NCBI GenBank assembly: GCA_902506565.1
Contig: LR732703.1
Coordinates: forward strand, 1,384,525-1,448,524
From: Burkholderiales bacterium 8X
GTDB lineage: Bacteria > Pseudomonadota > Gammaproteobacteria > Burkholderiales > Burkholderiaceae_C
Reading direction: 5' to 3'
DNA: 64,000 bases
Shown: one piece after another, positions 39,027-48,835 of the stretch
How positions within the stretch are numbered: the stretch's first letter is position 1
Layout: the number at the start of each line of letters is the position of its first letter
Notes under the pieces: model-generated
Databases searched by the model: none
The model's input: the letters and a program-made list of their open reading frames with translations, nothing else
What the model was told of the DNA's origin: nothing
Program-made: the position numbers and the translations under genes

Positions 39027-40562
39027 ATGTGTGGAATCGTCGGCGTTGTCAGCAACGCACCTGTCAATCAACTGCTCTACGACGCGTTGTTGCTGCTGCA
39101 GCATCGCGGGCAGGATGCCGCCGGCATCGTCACTTTGCTTGAACGCAAGTTCTTCATGCACAAGGCCAAGGGCATGGTGCGCGATGTCTTCCGTACCCGG
39201 AACATGCGCGCGCTGCCGGGCGACGTCGGGCTCGGCCAGGTTCGCTACCCGACCGCGGGCAATGCGTACAGCGAGGAAGAGGCGCAGCCCTTCTACGTCA
39301 ACGCACCCTTCGGCATCGTGCTGGTGCACAACGGCAACCTGACCAACGCGCATGCCCTTCGCGCCGAGCTGTTTTCCACCGATCACCGCCATACCAACAC
39401 CGAGAGCGATTCCGAAGTTTTGCTCAACGTGCTGGCGCACGAGCTGGAGCGGGCGACGCGCGGCGGCGCGCTCAATTCGCAAACGGTGTTTGCGGCGGTG
39501 CGCGCAATGCACCGGCGGCTGCGCGGCTCCTATGCGGTGGTGGCGCTCATCGCCGGCCACGGGCTGCTCGCCTTCCGCGATCCCTACGGCATTCGTCCGC
39601 TGGCCATGGGCCGCGGTGCCGACGGCACCATCATGATCGCGAGCGAATCGGTGGCGCTCGAAGGCTCGGGACATGTGTTCGAGCGCAACATCGAAGCCGG
39701 CGAGGCGGTCTTCATCGATCTGCAAGGGCAGGTTCGCGCCGAGCAATGCGCCGACCAGCCGACCCTCAACCCGTGCATCTTCGAGTTCGTCTACCTCGCG
39801 CGGCCCGACTCGGTGCTGGACGGCATTTCGGTCTACCAGGCGCGGCTCAACCTCGGCGAGACGCTCGCCACGCGCGTGGTCTCGACCGTACCGCCGAACG
39901 AGATCGACGTGATCATCCCGATCCCCGAATCGAGCCGACCGAGCGCGACCCAGCTCGCGCACCTGCTGGGCAAGCCGTATCGCGAAGGCTTCGTCAAGAA
40001 CCGCTATGTCGGCCGCACCTTCATCATGCCGGGGCAGGGCGTGCGGAAAAAATCCGTACGCCAGAAGCTCAACGTGATTGCGAGCGAGTTCAAGGGCCGC
40101 AACGTGATGCTGGTCGACGACTCGATCGTGCGCGGCACTACCAGCCGCGAGATCGTGCAGATGGCCCGCGACGCCGGTGCGCGCAAGGTCTATCTGGCGA
40201 GTGCGGCGCCGCCGGTGCGTTATCCGAACGTGTACGGCATCGACATGCCGACCAAGGACGAACTGGTCGCACATGACCGCACCGTCGAAGAGATCCGACA
40301 GCTGATCGGCTGCGACGCGCTGATCTACCAGGATGTCGAAGGCATGAAGCGCGCCATCCTGAAGGCGGCGCCGGTCGCCGGCACGCCGGGCGCACGCGGC
40401 ATGAAGCTCGACGGCTTCGATGCGTCCTGCTTCGACGGCGTCTACGTGACCGGCGACATCGACATCGAAGCCATCACCCGCATGAACGGCAACCGGCCCC
40501 GCATCGAAGAGACCGAGGAAGACTCGTCGCGCCTGGCATTGCCCAACCTCAGCGAAACCTGA
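39027..40562 (+). CDS. purF: Amidophosphoribosyltransferase
   Basis: 511 residues. The start MCGIVGVV exposes the catalytic Cys2 after Met removal for the glutaminase half. The PRTase half has RNVMLVDDSIVRGTTS for PRPP binding. It makes 5-phosphoribosylamine from PRPP and glutamine, the first step of purine synthesis. It is followed by metZ with a 36-bp gap. Confidence 0.97.
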   Translation: MCGIVGVVSNAPVNQLLYDALLLLQHRGQDAAGIVTLLERKFFMHKAKGMVRDVFRTRNMRALPGDVGLGQVRYPTAGNAYSEEEAQPFYVNAPFGIVLVHNGNLTNAHALRAELFSTDHRHTNTESDSEVLLNVLAHELERATRGGALNSQTVFAAVRAMHRRLRGSYAVVALIAGHGLLAFRDPYGIRPLAMGRGADGTIMIASESVALEGSGHVFERNIEAGEAVFIDLQGQVRAEQCADQPTLNPCIFEFVYLARPDSVLDGISVYQARLNLGETLATRVVSTVPPNEIDVIIPIPESSRPSATQLAHLLGKPYREGFVKNRYVGRTFIMPGQGVRKKSVRQKLNVIASEFKGRNVMLVDDSIVRGTTSREIVQMARDAGARKVYLASAAPPVRYPNVYGIDMPTKDELVAHDRTVEEIRQLIGCDALIYQDVEGMKRAILKAAPVAGTPGARGMKLDGFDASCFDGVYVTGDIDIEAITRMNGNRPRIEETEEDSSRLALPNLSET

Positions 40563-40598
40563 GAGCTCGAACCTCAGACCTGAATCAAGAAGAACATC

Positions 40599-41813
40599 GT
40601 GACCGACCGATCATTGCCGCCCGGCCTGCACCGCGACACGCTGGCCGTTCGAACCGCCATCGAGCGCAGCCAGTACGGCGAAAACTCCGAGGCGCTCTAC
40701 CTCACCAGCGGCTTCGTCCAGACGGATGCCGGAAGTTCGGCCCGGCGCTTCGCCGGCACGGAGGAGGGCTACACCTACGGCCGCACCTCGAACCCGACCG
40801 TCACCAGTTTCGAACAGCGGTTGGCCGCCCTCGAAGGCACCGAGGCCGCCATCGGCGCGTCGAGCGGCATGGGCGCGATCCTCATGATGGGCATGGGCTT
40901 GCTGAAGGCGGGCGACCACGTGATCTGCTCGCGCTCGATGTTCGGCTCCACGCTCAACCTGTTCGGCAAGGAGTTCGCCAAGTTCGGCGTCGAGACCAGC
41001 TTCGTCTCGCAGACCGACGTGGGCGAATGGCAGGCCGCGATGCGCCCGACCACCCGTTTGCTGTTCGCAGAAACCCCGACCAATCCGCTGACCGAGGTCT
41101 GCGACATCCGGGCGCTCGCCGACATCGCGCATGCCGGCGGTGCGCTGCTCGCGGTCGACAACTGCTTCTGTTCGCCGGCCTTGCAGCGGCCGATCGAATT
41201 CGGCGCCGACCTCATCATCCATTCCGGCACCAAGTACCTGGACGGACAAGGCCGCGTGCTGGCCGGCGCGATCTGCGGACCTTCCAAGCTGATCGTCGAT
41301 GTCTTCGGGCCGATCGTCAGAACCGCGGGCATGGTGCTGTCGCCCTTCAACGCCTGGGTGGTGCTCAAGGGCATGGAGACGCTCGGCATCCGGATGCAGG
41401 CGCAATCCGCCAACGCGCTCGAGGTAGCGAAGTGGCTCGAGGCCCAGCCCGCGGTCGCGCGTGTCTACTACCCCGGCTTGGCATCGCATCCGCAGCACGA
41501 GTTGGCGATGCGCCAGCAGGGCGGCGCAGGCGGCGCGGTGGTGTCGTTCGACCTGCGTGGCAACGGCCCTGACGAACAGCGTGCCCATGCGTTCCACGTC
41601 ATCGACAGCACCCGGGTGGTCAGCATCGCGACCAACCTCGGCGACACCAAGACCATCATCACCCATCCGGGCTCGACCTCGCACGGCCGGCTGGCCGAGG
41701 CGCAGCGCCAGGCCGCCGGCATCGGGCAAGGCCTGATCCGCCTGGCCGTCGGCCTGGACCATATCGACGACATCAAGGCCGACCTGCAGCGCGGGTTGGG
41801 CACGCTTTCATGA
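40599..41813 (+). CDS. metZ: O-succinylhomoserine sulfhydrylase
   Basis: 404 residues, fold type I PLP enzyme of the Cys/Met metabolism family. The PLP lysine is in [11 protein letters not shown]; also [21 protein letters not shown] and [16 protein letters not shown]. It makes homocysteine from O-succinylhomoserine and sulfide. It starts with GTG. Its stop overlaps the gltX ATG (ATGA). Related enzymes (cystathionine gamma-synthase) cannot be fully excluded. Confidence 0.92.
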   Translation: MTDRSLPPGLHRDTLAVRTAIERSQYGENSEALYLTSGFVQTDAGSSARRFAGTEEGYTYGRTSNPTVTSFEQRLAALEGTEAAIGASSGMGAILMMGMGLLKAGDHVICSRSMFGSTLNLFGKEFAKFGVETSFVSQTDVGEWQAAMRPTTRLLFAETPTNPLTEVCDIRALADIAHAGGALLAVDNCFCSPALQRPIEFGADLIIHSGTKYLDGQGRVLAGAICGPSKLIVDVFGPIVRTAGMVLSPFNAWVVLKGMETLGIRMQAQSANALEVAKWLEAQPAVARVYYPGLASHPQHELAMRQQGGAGGAVVSFDLRGNGPDEQRAHAFHVIDSTRVVSIATNLGDTKTIITHPGSTSHGRLAEAQRQAAGIGQGLIRLAVGLDHIDDIKADLQRGLGTLS

Positions 41814-43201
41814 CCGCCAAGACCCGCACCCGTTTCGCTCCGTCGCCCACCGGATTCATCCACCTCGGCAACATTCGCTCGGCGCTCTATCCGTGGGCCT
41901 TCGCACGCTCGACCGGTGGCGACTTCATCCTGCGCATCGAGGACACCGATGTCGATCGCTCCTCGCAAGCGGCGGTCGACGTGATCCTGGAGGGTATGGC
42001 ATGGCTCGGGCTCGACCCTGACGAGGGGCCTTACTACCAGATGCAGCGCATGGCGCGCTACAAGGAAGTGCTGGCCGAATTGCAGGCATCGGAGCAGGTC
42101 TACCCCTGCTACATGAGCATGGCCGAACTCGATGCCCTGCGCGAACGACAGATGGCCGCCAAGCAGAAGCCGCGCTACGACGGAACCTGGCGCCCGGAAC
42201 CCGGTAAGTCATTGCCGACGCCACCGGAAGGCGTGCAGCCGGTGCTTCGCTTCCGCAATCCGCAGGATGGCGTCGTCGCATGGGACGACAAGGTCAAGGG
42301 CCGCATCGAGGTCAGCAACGACGAGCTCGACGACCTGGTCATCGCCCGCCCCGACGGAACGCCGACCTACAACTTCTGCGTGGTGGTCGACGATATCGAC
42401 ATGAACATCACGCACGTGATTCGCGGCGACGACCATGTCAACAACACGCCGCGGCAGATCAACATCTTTCGCGCGCTCGGCAAGGAGCCGCCGGTGTATG
42501 CGCACCTGCCCACCGTGCTGAACGAGCAGGGCGAGAAGATGAGCAAGCGCAATGGCGCCAAGCCCGTCACGCAGTTTCGCGACGAGGGTTTCCTGCCGGA
42601 GGCGATGGTCAACTACCTGGCCCGGCTCGGCTGGAGCCACGGCGACGACGAGATCTTCACGCGTGCGCAGTTCCTCGAGTGGTTCAACCTGGACCACCTC
42701 GGGCGGAGCGCCGCGCAGTTCGACGAGGCCAAGCTGCGCTGGGTCAATGCGCAGCACCTGAAGGCCATGAACGACGATGAGCTCGCATCGTTGGTCGCCG
42801 AGCAATTGAAGAAGCAGGGCATCGTTGCAGACCAGCGCCTGCCGGCCATCTGCGGCTTGTTCAAGGACCGCTGCGACACGATCGTGGCGCTTGCCGGTTG
42901 GGCGCGATCGTTCTATGCGGACATTGCCGTGAGCGATGACGATCGCGCGCAGCACCTGGCCTCGGCTGCCGTTGATCCGGCCATCGACGCCCTCGCCGAC
43001 AAGCTGGGCAAGGTCGAGTGGGACAAGGCTTCCATCTCGGCTGCGATCAAGGAAGTGCTGGCTTCGAACGGCCTCAAGATGCCAGCTTTGGCGATGCCGG
43101 TGCGGGTGCTCGTGATGGGCACGGCGCAGACGCCATCGCTCGATGCGGTGCTCGCGCTTCTCGAGCGAAAAATCGTCATCGAGCGACTGAAGAAACGTTG
43201 A
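41810..43201 (+). CDS. gltX: Glutamyl-tRNA synthetase
   Basis: 463 residues. The HIGH-type motif is [19 protein letters not shown] and the KMSKS-type motif is KMSKRNGA. It charges tRNA-Glu. It overlaps metZ by 4 bases and ends just before a three-tRNA cluster that includes tRNA-Glu. Confidence 0.97.
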   Translation: MTAKTRTRFAPSPTGFIHLGNIRSALYPWAFARSTGGDFILRIEDTDVDRSSQAAVDVILEGMAWLGLDPDEGPYYQMQRMARYKEVLAELQASEQVYPCYMSMAELDALRERQMAAKQKPRYDGTWRPEPGKSLPTPPEGVQPVLRFRNPQDGVVAWDDKVKGRIEVSNDELDDLVIARPDGTPTYNFCVVVDDIDMNITHVIRGDDHVNNTPRQINIFRALGKEPPVYAHLPTVLNEQGEKMSKRNGAKPVTQFRDEGFLPEAMVNYLARLGWSHGDDEIFTRAQFLEWFNLDHLGRSAAQFDEAKLRWVNAQHLKAMNDDELASLVAEQLKKQGIVADQRLPAICGLFKDRCDTIVALAGWARSFYADIAVSDDDRAQHLASAAVDPAIDALADKLGKVEWDKASISAAIKEVLASNGLKMPALAMPVRVLVMGTAQTPSLDAVLALLERKIVIERLKKR

Positions 43202-43211
43202 TTTTTCTGTC

Positions 43212-43217
43212 TATAAT
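43212..43217 (+). promoter_or_regulatory. Candidate -10 element of the tRNA cluster promoter
   Basis: A perfect TATAAT lies 21 bases before tRNA-Ala, overlapping no gene. A good -35 at proper distance is not obvious. Confidence 0.45.
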
Positions 43218-43237
43218 CTGAGGCTCGACACCCACAC

Positions 43238-43313
<76 letters not shown>

Positions 43314-43367
43314 ACAGGGCGTCGAGTAAGAAACAAGCGTTGATCGCAACGCGGTTCCTCAGGTTTT

Positions 43368-43443
43368 GACCCTATCGTCTAGAGGCCTAGGACATCACCC
43401 TTTCACGGTGAGTACCGGGGTTCGAATCCCCGTAGGGTCGCCA
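43368..43443 (+). tRNA. tRNA-Glu (anticodon TTC)
   Basis: 76-nt cloverleaf: acceptor GACCCTA / TAGGGTC, anticodon stem-loop TCACCCTTTCACGGTGA with TTC, T-arm GGTTCGAATCC, encoded CCA. Second tRNA of the cluster and substrate of the enzyme encoded by gltX just upstream. Confidence 0.97.
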
Positions 43444-43524
43444 GTTTCACGGTTCGTGAAGCGGCACAAGTGGCAACACTTGGCTTCGTACAAGCCTCTT
43501 GTACCTGGCAAACGTTGTCTACCA

Positions 43525-43601
43525 GGAGTGGTAGTTCAGTTGGTTAGAATACCGGCCTGTCACGCCGGGGGTCGCGGGTTCGAGTCCCGTCCACTCCGCC
43601 A
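43525..43601 (+). tRNA. tRNA-Asp (anticodon GTC)
   Basis: 77-nt cloverleaf: acceptor GGAGTGG / CCACTCC, anticodon stem-loop CCGGCCTGTCACGCCGG with GTC, T-arm GGTTCGAGTCC, encoded CCA. Last tRNA of the cluster; a strong terminator follows within 8 bases. Confidence 0.97.
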
Positions 43602-43608
43602 GAATATT

Positions 43609-43640
43609 GGCCTTCAAAGGGAAACCTTTGAAGGCCTTTT
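43609..43640 (+). terminator. Rho-independent terminator of the tRNA cluster
   Basis: A perfect 12-bp stem GGCCTTCAAAGG / CCTTTGAAGGCC with a GAAA loop, then TTTT. It ends the gltX/tRNA transcript and separates core from accessory DNA. Confidence 0.95.
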
Positions 43641-43684
43641 CGTTTCTGGCGTACTCCCGATCGATGATGGATTGCGAGGCAACC

Positions 43685-44842
43685 ATGCCGAATAAAGCAG
43701 AGCGACCCCGCCGAGACAATGCCGCCCGACCCCGTGCGGCCTCCGCGGCCTTTGCAGCGGCGGGCCTGGCGATCGTGGGGCTGCTCGTGGTGAGCGCATG
43801 GCCGGACGGCGCATCGTCCGGGCGTGCCGCCGCCACCGCGCCAGCAAGCGCCATTCCCATCGCAGTGCTCGGCGACTCCGGCAGCCAGTCCTATGCCGAC
43901 AACGAATGGTTCCCACCCGAGAAAGGCGAACGCGGCGGTTCTTTGCGTTCCCGCACGTTTCAGTGGGCCGAAGTCTTGGCGCGCTTGCGCGGCGACGAGC
44001 TGGACCTCGGCCCCTGGATGCAATGGGGGCGCCCCGGTGTGATCGCACAGGGGCGCGAACTGCTGGGCATGACCGCCGGGCGGGCACCGGCGAAACAGGA
44101 CTTCCTCCATAACTTCGCAAACTCCGGCGCGAGTTGCAATGACCTGATGCGCGGCCGGTTTCGACAAGCGCCGCGCCTCGTCGTGCTGATGAACAAGGCG
44201 CCGGAGCGCTGGCAACGCGGGGTGGTCGTTCTTCGGATCGGACTGAACGATTGGAGCAGCTCGCTGGATCTGCAGGCGCACGATCCAAACGCCGCCGAAC
44301 TGCGCGAGTCGCTCGACCTCTGCAAACAAGAAATCTCGGCGGCGATCGCCCTGATTCACGCCTCGCATCCGTCCACGCGCATCCTGGTGGTCGGCATCGG
44401 AAACGAAGCGGATGATCCGGCGAACCTGCAGCGGTACCAGAGCGCCGTCGAAACGCAGAACCTGCGCGCCGCGCTTGCCCGTTTCAACGGCATGTTGCGC
44501 GGCCTCACTACGAACGACCCGAGACTCTCCTACTTCGACGATGCTGCCTGGTTCGAAGCACGATGGGGATCCCGTAGCCCGGATGGGAAGCCCAGCTTCA
44601 AGGCGGTCGAGATCGGTTCGACGCTCCGCGTCACCAACACGGCAGGTGACGAACCGCACAACGCGCTCCTGAACGATCATCACGCCGGCGTCGCGTGGAA
44701 CACGCTCTGGGCACAGTCGCTCGTCGAACATCTCGACGCGGCATGGGGGCTTCGCATCACCCCGATCACGGACTCCGAAGTGGAGCGCTTTCTTGCGCGG
44801 CTGCTATCGCCGTCCGGCGTCGAAAACGCACCGCGGAATTAG
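43685..44842 (+). CDS. SGNH/GDSL-type hydrolase, membrane-anchored
   Basis: 385 residues. A basic start and one membrane helix (AAFAAAGLAIVGLLVVSAW) precede an SGNH-like domain. Block I is IAVLGDSGSQSY (nucleophile Ser in GDS), block III-like VVLRIGLNDWSS (Gly-x-Asn-Asp), and a late NDHHAGVAW could supply the catalytic His. The active site would face the periplasm. The ATG at 43685 follows a GAGG ribosome site; an upstream ATG falls inside the tRNA terminator and is rejected. Substrate unknown; family members de-acylate lipids, sugars or peptidoglycan. It is the first gene of the accessory block after tRNA-Asp. Confidence 0.7.
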   Translation: MPNKAERPRRDNAARPRAASAAFAAAGLAIVGLLVVSAWPDGASSGRAAATAPASAIPIAVLGDSGSQSYADNEWFPPEKGERGGSLRSRTFQWAEVLARLRGDELDLGPWMQWGRPGVIAQGRELLGMTAGRAPAKQDFLHNFANSGASCNDLMRGRFRQAPRLVVLMNKAPERWQRGVVVLRIGLNDWSSSLDLQAHDPNAAELRESLDLCKQEISAAIALIHASHPSTRILVVGIGNEADDPANLQRYQSAVETQNLRAALARFNGMLRGLTTNDPRLSYFDDAAWFEARWGSRSPDGKPSFKAVEIGSTLRVTNTAGDEPHNALLNDHHAGVAWNTLWAQSLVEHLDAAWGLRITPITDSEVERFLARLLSPSGVENAPRN

Positions 44843-45157
44843 CGCGAACACCTTCGACCTGGCCGCCGCGCTCTGCGCATAAGAAACCACTACAACCCCG
44901 CTGCGTAGCGCTGTCGGGCGAATACTTACCCCGTACGCGCGCCGCTGCTGGTTGTTGTTTTTGCTCGTTCAAACCCGGCTGCCCTGCGCGTTTCGGTGAA
45001 ATAACTGGCCCGCACCGGCTCAGTTACATCCAGAATCCAGCTCATCAAGAACCATCCGGTGCTGTCACTCCGGACTTGAAGCAACAAGCCATTCGATGTT
45101 CGAGGCGCCGCGAATGCTCCGCGCGGCTGTCGGTTTCGCAGGGAGAGCAACAACAAA
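44843..45157. other. Intergenic leader region upstream of tpsA (315 bp)
   Basis: No convincing gene. It presumably holds the promoter and a long untranslated leader for the TpsA/CdiA gene. A GGGAGAG ribosome site ends it. No clear terminator or palindrome was seen. Confidence 0.5.
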
Positions 45158-46261
45158 ATGAACAAGACTTTCTACCGCGTTGTGTTCAACGCGGCGCGCG
45201 GCATGCGCGTGGTGACACAAGAGACCGCAAGGAGTGCAGGCAAGGCCAAGGGAGCCACCGCCGTGGTCGCGGTAGCGGCCCTTGCTTCCATGCTTGCCCC
45301 GATTGCCGCCCGGGCGCAAATAGCGGGCGCAGCCAATGTCGATCCCGCGCAGCGGCCGGCCGTCATGGTCGCTCCGAACGGCGTGCCCCTCATCAACATC
45401 CAGACGCCCAGCGCCGCCGGCGTGTCGCGCAACGTCTACAACCAGTTCAACGTGGGCACGCAGGGTGCCATCCTGAACAACTCGCGCAGCGCGGTGCAGA
45501 CGACCCTCGGCGGGTACGTGCAAGGCAATCCGTACCTGGCCACGGCTCCGGCACGCATCATCCTGAACGAAGTCAATGGCGGCAGCCCCAGCCAGGTGCG
45601 TGGCTACATCGAGGTCGGTGGCAGCCGGGCCGAAGTCATCCTCGCCAATCCGGCAGGCATCCGTGTCGAGGGCGGCGGCTTCATCAACGCCAGCAAGGCC
45701 ACGCTGACGACCGGCAGCCCGCAGTTCGGCGCATCGGGCAACCTGGACAGCTTCCTGGTGCGCGCTGGCACCGTCACCGTCGATGGTGCCGGGCTCGACC
45801 TGCGGACCACCGACTACGCGGCGATCCTCGCGCGTGCGGTCGAAGCCAATGCGGCCATCCACGCGACCCATCTCGCGGTCGTGACGGGCGCCAACCAGAT
45901 CGGTGCCGACCCCGCGCAGATCACACCGATCGCAGGCGCGGCCACCGGCGCCTCGCCCACGTTTGCGCTCGACGTATCCGCGCTCGGCGGCATGTATGCC
46001 AACAAGATCTTCCTGGTGGGTACCGAAGCAGGTCTCGGCGTTCGCAATGCCGGAGCGTCGGCGTCGGCTACACGACATCGCCGGACTCGAAAACCGGATA
46101 CACGCAGAGCTGGACCGATCCCAATGGCAAGCCGGGCGGCAGTGCGGGCGTGGGCATCTATGACGATGACACGCAGACCAGCACGACGAAGGCGGGGATC
46201 AGCGGGCTTGCGGGGGATGCGGCGGTACGTACCGGGGACAGCGGCAGTGCGGGGACGCTGA
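45158..46261 (+). CDS. TpsA/CdiA exoprotein, N-terminal part (frame broken after TPS domain)
   Basis: Residues 1-~22 (MNKTFYRVVFNAARGMRVVT) are the extended signal-peptide region of large TPS exoproteins, and the hydrophobic core ends at ARAQ. Residues about 60-300 are the filamentous-haemagglutinin/TPS secretion domain with the NPxL-like NPYLATAPARIILNEV and the NPAGI motif in AEVILANPAGIRVEGGG, plus FLVGTEAGLGVRNAG. After roughly position 46057 this frame turns into Arg/Pro-rich nonsense and stops at 46261. In the DNA the toxin end continues in another frame. Normal CdiA proteins have over 2,000 residues between these parts; here they are gone. The N-terminal domain alone could still be secreted by the downstream TpsB. 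Confidence 0.8.
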   Translation: MNKTFYRVVFNAARGMRVVTQETARSAGKAKGATAVVAVAALASMLAPIAARAQIAGAANVDPAQRPAVMVAPNGVPLINIQTPSAAGVSRNVYNQFNVGTQGAILNNSRSAVQTTLGGYVQGNPYLATAPARIILNEVNGGSPSQVRGYIEVGGSRAEVILANPAGIRVEGGGFINASKATLTTGSPQFGASGNLDSFLVRAGTVTVDGAGLDLRTTDYAAILARAVEANAAIHATHLAVVTGANQIGADPAQITPIAGAATGASPTFALDVSALGGMYANKIFLVGTEAGLGVRNAGASASATRHRRTRKPDTRRAGPIPMASRAAVRAWASMTMTRRPARRRRGSAGLRGMRRYVPGTAAVRGR

Positions 46262-48087
46262 CGCGAGGGTGGAATACGCAGCAGATCGTGGGGAATGTGC
46301 AGGCGCAGGCGCAGGTTTCGCAGCAGTTCCATCGAGACGCGGCCAGGGAGATCGGAACGTATGCGAACAAGAAATATGAAGAGCTGAAGAACAACGATCC
46401 CGCTGAAGCTGCCAAGTGGGCTGAGGGCGGAGGGTACCGCCTCGCTCTTCATACGGCCGCGGGCGCCTTGGGTGGAGGCATCGGCGGGGCGATCGGAGCG
46501 GGTGTCGGCGCAGCGTTGATGCCGCGGATCGGGCAGTCAATTGAAGAAATGAATCTGCCGGGGCCGGTAGCGCAGGCCTTGGGGGCCATCAGCGCTGCAG
46601 TCGTCGGAGGTATTGCGGGAGGGATTCCCGGCGCGGCTAGCGCTTACAACGCCGACATCAATAACCGCCAGTTGCATCCCTCAGAAGCCAAACTGATTAG
46701 CAACAACGCCAAACGTTATGCGCAGCAGCGGTTCGACACCGACAGCCCCACCGGAAGTCAGATCAACCAGGCCGAGATTGAACTAACCCAACAGTCGCTG
46801 CGCGAATTCGATACAGCTCACGCGCAGCGGCTAGGCGCTGACGATCCCCGGGCTCAGGCGTTTCTCAAAACCCTCGGCGCGGGCCAAAGCGCTGTCGATC
46901 CGCTGACGGGCCAAAGTTTCGAACTGTTCCGAGCTGATTCGGCGACGCGCGAAAACCATGCAATATTTGGACAGTACGTCAAAGAGAACATCACAGAACA
47001 AGCACTGTTGGATCGGGCGTACACCCGCGTAGTTGCAAGCACCATCAGCGGTTTGAACGGCTCTTACTTTGGAGCTATGACGGGCTCAGATCTGTCACTT
47101 AACGACGCTGCGCGCGACTACGCCAATATGCGTGAGCAACCTGCCGTCGTTCAATGGGGCGTGTTGGGCGAATTACGCGGCGAAAGACAAATCAATCTTC
47201 AACGTCAATTGGCGTTGACAGAGGAGTTGCAGCAACTCAACGCGCGTGGAGACACAAGCGCTCAAGCGGCGAAGCGCCGTGGGGAAATCACTAACGATTT
47301 AGACCTGCTCGGATACGAAAACCGCACTCTTCGTTCAGCGTCCGTTGAACAAATTCGGGCGATGGGCACAGTTGGACTGCTCAGCCCCATCAACCAGCGC
47401 GAGTGGGGCGAAGGAATGGGCGAGGCCCTTGGAGTTGTAGGCCTCAATCTCGGGGGGCTAAGCACCGCTAGTGTTGGCGGCCGCATCACCATGTTGCGGG
47501 GCGCACTAGCGGAGGCGCAGGCAAGTAGCGCGGCGACGATCGCCGAAGCTCAAATCGCGCGGGTCCGGGTGGAAAATAACGTCAACGCGGATGGCACTTT
47601 TGCTGGAGGAATACCTATTCGCCCGCGGGACGGTGCGACGCCGATGGGCACAGCGCAGACAGACACTCCGATCGGCCGTCACCTAGTCCAAGCAGGCGTT
47701 AGGACGAACAAGCAAGGTCAGGCCGAGACGATAGAAGGGGGGCACAACATGACAAACTTCAAGCAGACATTGGATGCTAGCGGAGGGCGAATAATTGGAA
47801 CCCCCTCGGAAGTTGCGCCCGGCATTTATCAAATTGAGTACATTATGCCGGGGACGTTGGCCGGAAAAAAAGATACTAAGACAGTTTATGACCCAGCCCG
47901 TTACAGCGATCAGCAAATGGCAAGCATGGCAAATAGTGCGGCCTCGCAGGCTGTATACCAATGGTTGCTGGGTGGTGGTGTTGCAAAAGTCGAGTTCGTG
48001 ACGGTAAACGGCGTAAAATTCGAAGTACCGATCGGTAAATATCGGAGTCAAATCTACGTGCCTACAGCTTACCCATCTGGAAAGTGA
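46058..48087 (+). pseudogene. CdiA C-terminal region with EndoU/BECR-like toxin domain, detached from its N-terminus
   Basis: In frame with stop at 48087, this holds the conserved end of CdiA proteins: VGVGYTTSPDSKTGYT, TTKAGISGLAGDAAVRTGDSG, IVGNVQAQAQVSQQFHRDAA, and a Gly/Ala-rich segment (GALGGGIGGAIGAGVGAALM) often found before the toxin. A VENN boundary motif is at 47569-47580. The final ~165 residues form the toxin: EGGHN (His codon 47743-47745), PGIYQIEYIMPG, TVYDPARYSDQQMASMANS, and NGVKFEVPI...TAYP, resembling EndoU/BECR-fold RNases of CDI. The start codon is lost; the preceding sequence is in another frame. Composition falls sharply in GC through this part. The immunity gene starts 3 bp after the stop. 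Confidence 0.75.
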
Positions 48088-48090
48088 AAA

Positions 48091-48510
48091 ATGATCTGGC
48101 GAAAAGTCACCGAGGATACCATCGGCGGAAATTATACGTGGTACGACTCCGCTATCCATGGGCAGGAATTGCTTCCACTCCTTTACTGCGTTGGCAACGC
48201 ATTCCCAGCTAGGGATAGAAAAGAGTTTTGGTATTACGTCTCCGCTTTATTTACTCCAAACGAAACAAAATATGCGGGGGGCGACCCAGGCTGGCGACTA
48301 ATAGGCTGCACATCAGTCCAAGGGCGGACATTTTACAGTGCTTCCGTAAATTCTGATATCAGCGGACTTGAGACGACTTCTGGTGAGTACGATGAATCCA
48401 CAGTGAAATACTACTTCGTTCGCACGATGCGGGAATACTCACGTGTTCATAGCGAGTCACGCGAATTTGTTGAGCAGCTGATTGTTGAATATAAATTGGA
48501 GGAAGCATGA
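48091..48510 (+). CDS. Putative CDI immunity protein, family A copy 1
   Basis: 139 residues starting MIWRKVTEDTIGGNYTWYDS, 3 bp after the stop of the toxin gene, the classical place of cdiI. It is a small soluble protein with LLPLLYCVGNAFPARDR and a C-terminal helix (REFVEQLIVEYKLEEA). A second, clearly related copy lies at 49975-50385 (about 60% identical by eye). It would bind and neutralise the toxin domain just upstream in the cytoplasm. This pairing is inferred from position; the family is not one I can name. Confidence 0.7.
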   Translation: MIWRKVTEDTIGGNYTWYDSAIHGQELLPLLYCVGNAFPARDRKEFWYYVSALFTPNETKYAGGDPGWRLIGCTSVQGRTFYSASVNSDISGLETTSGEYDESTVKYYFVRTMREYSRVHSESREFVEQLIVEYKLEEA

Positions 48511-48623
48511 TTAGATGCGTGCTCTGTGCTTGTGCCGGCAATGCAAATCGGGTGGATAGTGTTAGAACAGCAAGTGCTTATAGCGAACATGAGTTTCGTA
48601 GGCGCAGTTCCCTAGTTCAATCT
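48507..48623 (+). other. Short open frame, possible remnant
   Basis: A 38-residue frame (starts MIRCVLCACAGNANRVDSV) overlaps the end of the family A gene by 4 bases (ATGA). No family recognised. It may be a remnant of an earlier module or not translated. Confidence 0.25.
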
Positions 48624-48640
48624 TAAGGATAAGCGCCAGG

Positions 48641-48835
48641 ATGAGTATCAGCACTCATCAAAATATCTTAACGAATTTTCATTATGCCCAAGTGGCCAGG
48701 GTACCAGAAGCGAGCGAAAGCTTTTCGATGCAATTTGAAATGGCTAATATATCCAATGGAGTGCCATTGCTGTGTTGTATGGTTCGTCGCGAATTGAATT
48801 TTATCATCATAGGGAGTCAAAAAGGTGGCTGGTGA
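48641..48835 (+). CDS. Small hypothetical protein, 64 aa
   Basis: It starts MSISTHQNILTNFHYAQVAR and ends GSQKGGW, overlapping the start of the family B gene in another frame, so translation could be coupled. AT-rich like the rest of the array. Looks like either a very small gene or the N-terminal stub of a lost immunity gene. Confidence 0.4.
   Translation: MSISTHQNILTNFHYAQVARVPEASESFSMQFEMANISNGVPLLCCMVRRELNFIIIGSQKGGW

Noticed and set aside
37083-40274. Minus-strand open frame of over 1,000 codons opposite folC-SPOR-cvpA-purF
   Set aside because: All four plus-strand genes have clear family motifs; the opposite frame is open only because of high GC codon bias.
43366-43695. Open frame across tRNA-Glu and tRNA-Asp
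   Set aside because: It is made of tRNA and terminator sequence and has no protein-like features.
44695-46057. Long open frame continuous with the CdiA toxin end, running upstream through the TPS domain
   Set aside because: The sequence is Arg/His/Gly-rich and lies over the clear TPS domain in another frame and over the SGNH hydrolase end; it is only an antisense-free shadow of high-GC DNA.
43368-48087. Possible link between the tRNA-Glu gene and an EndoU-type toxin known elsewhere to cut tRNA-Glu
   Set aside because: The tRNA is in a conserved place after gltX; nearness to the toxin is most likely chance.
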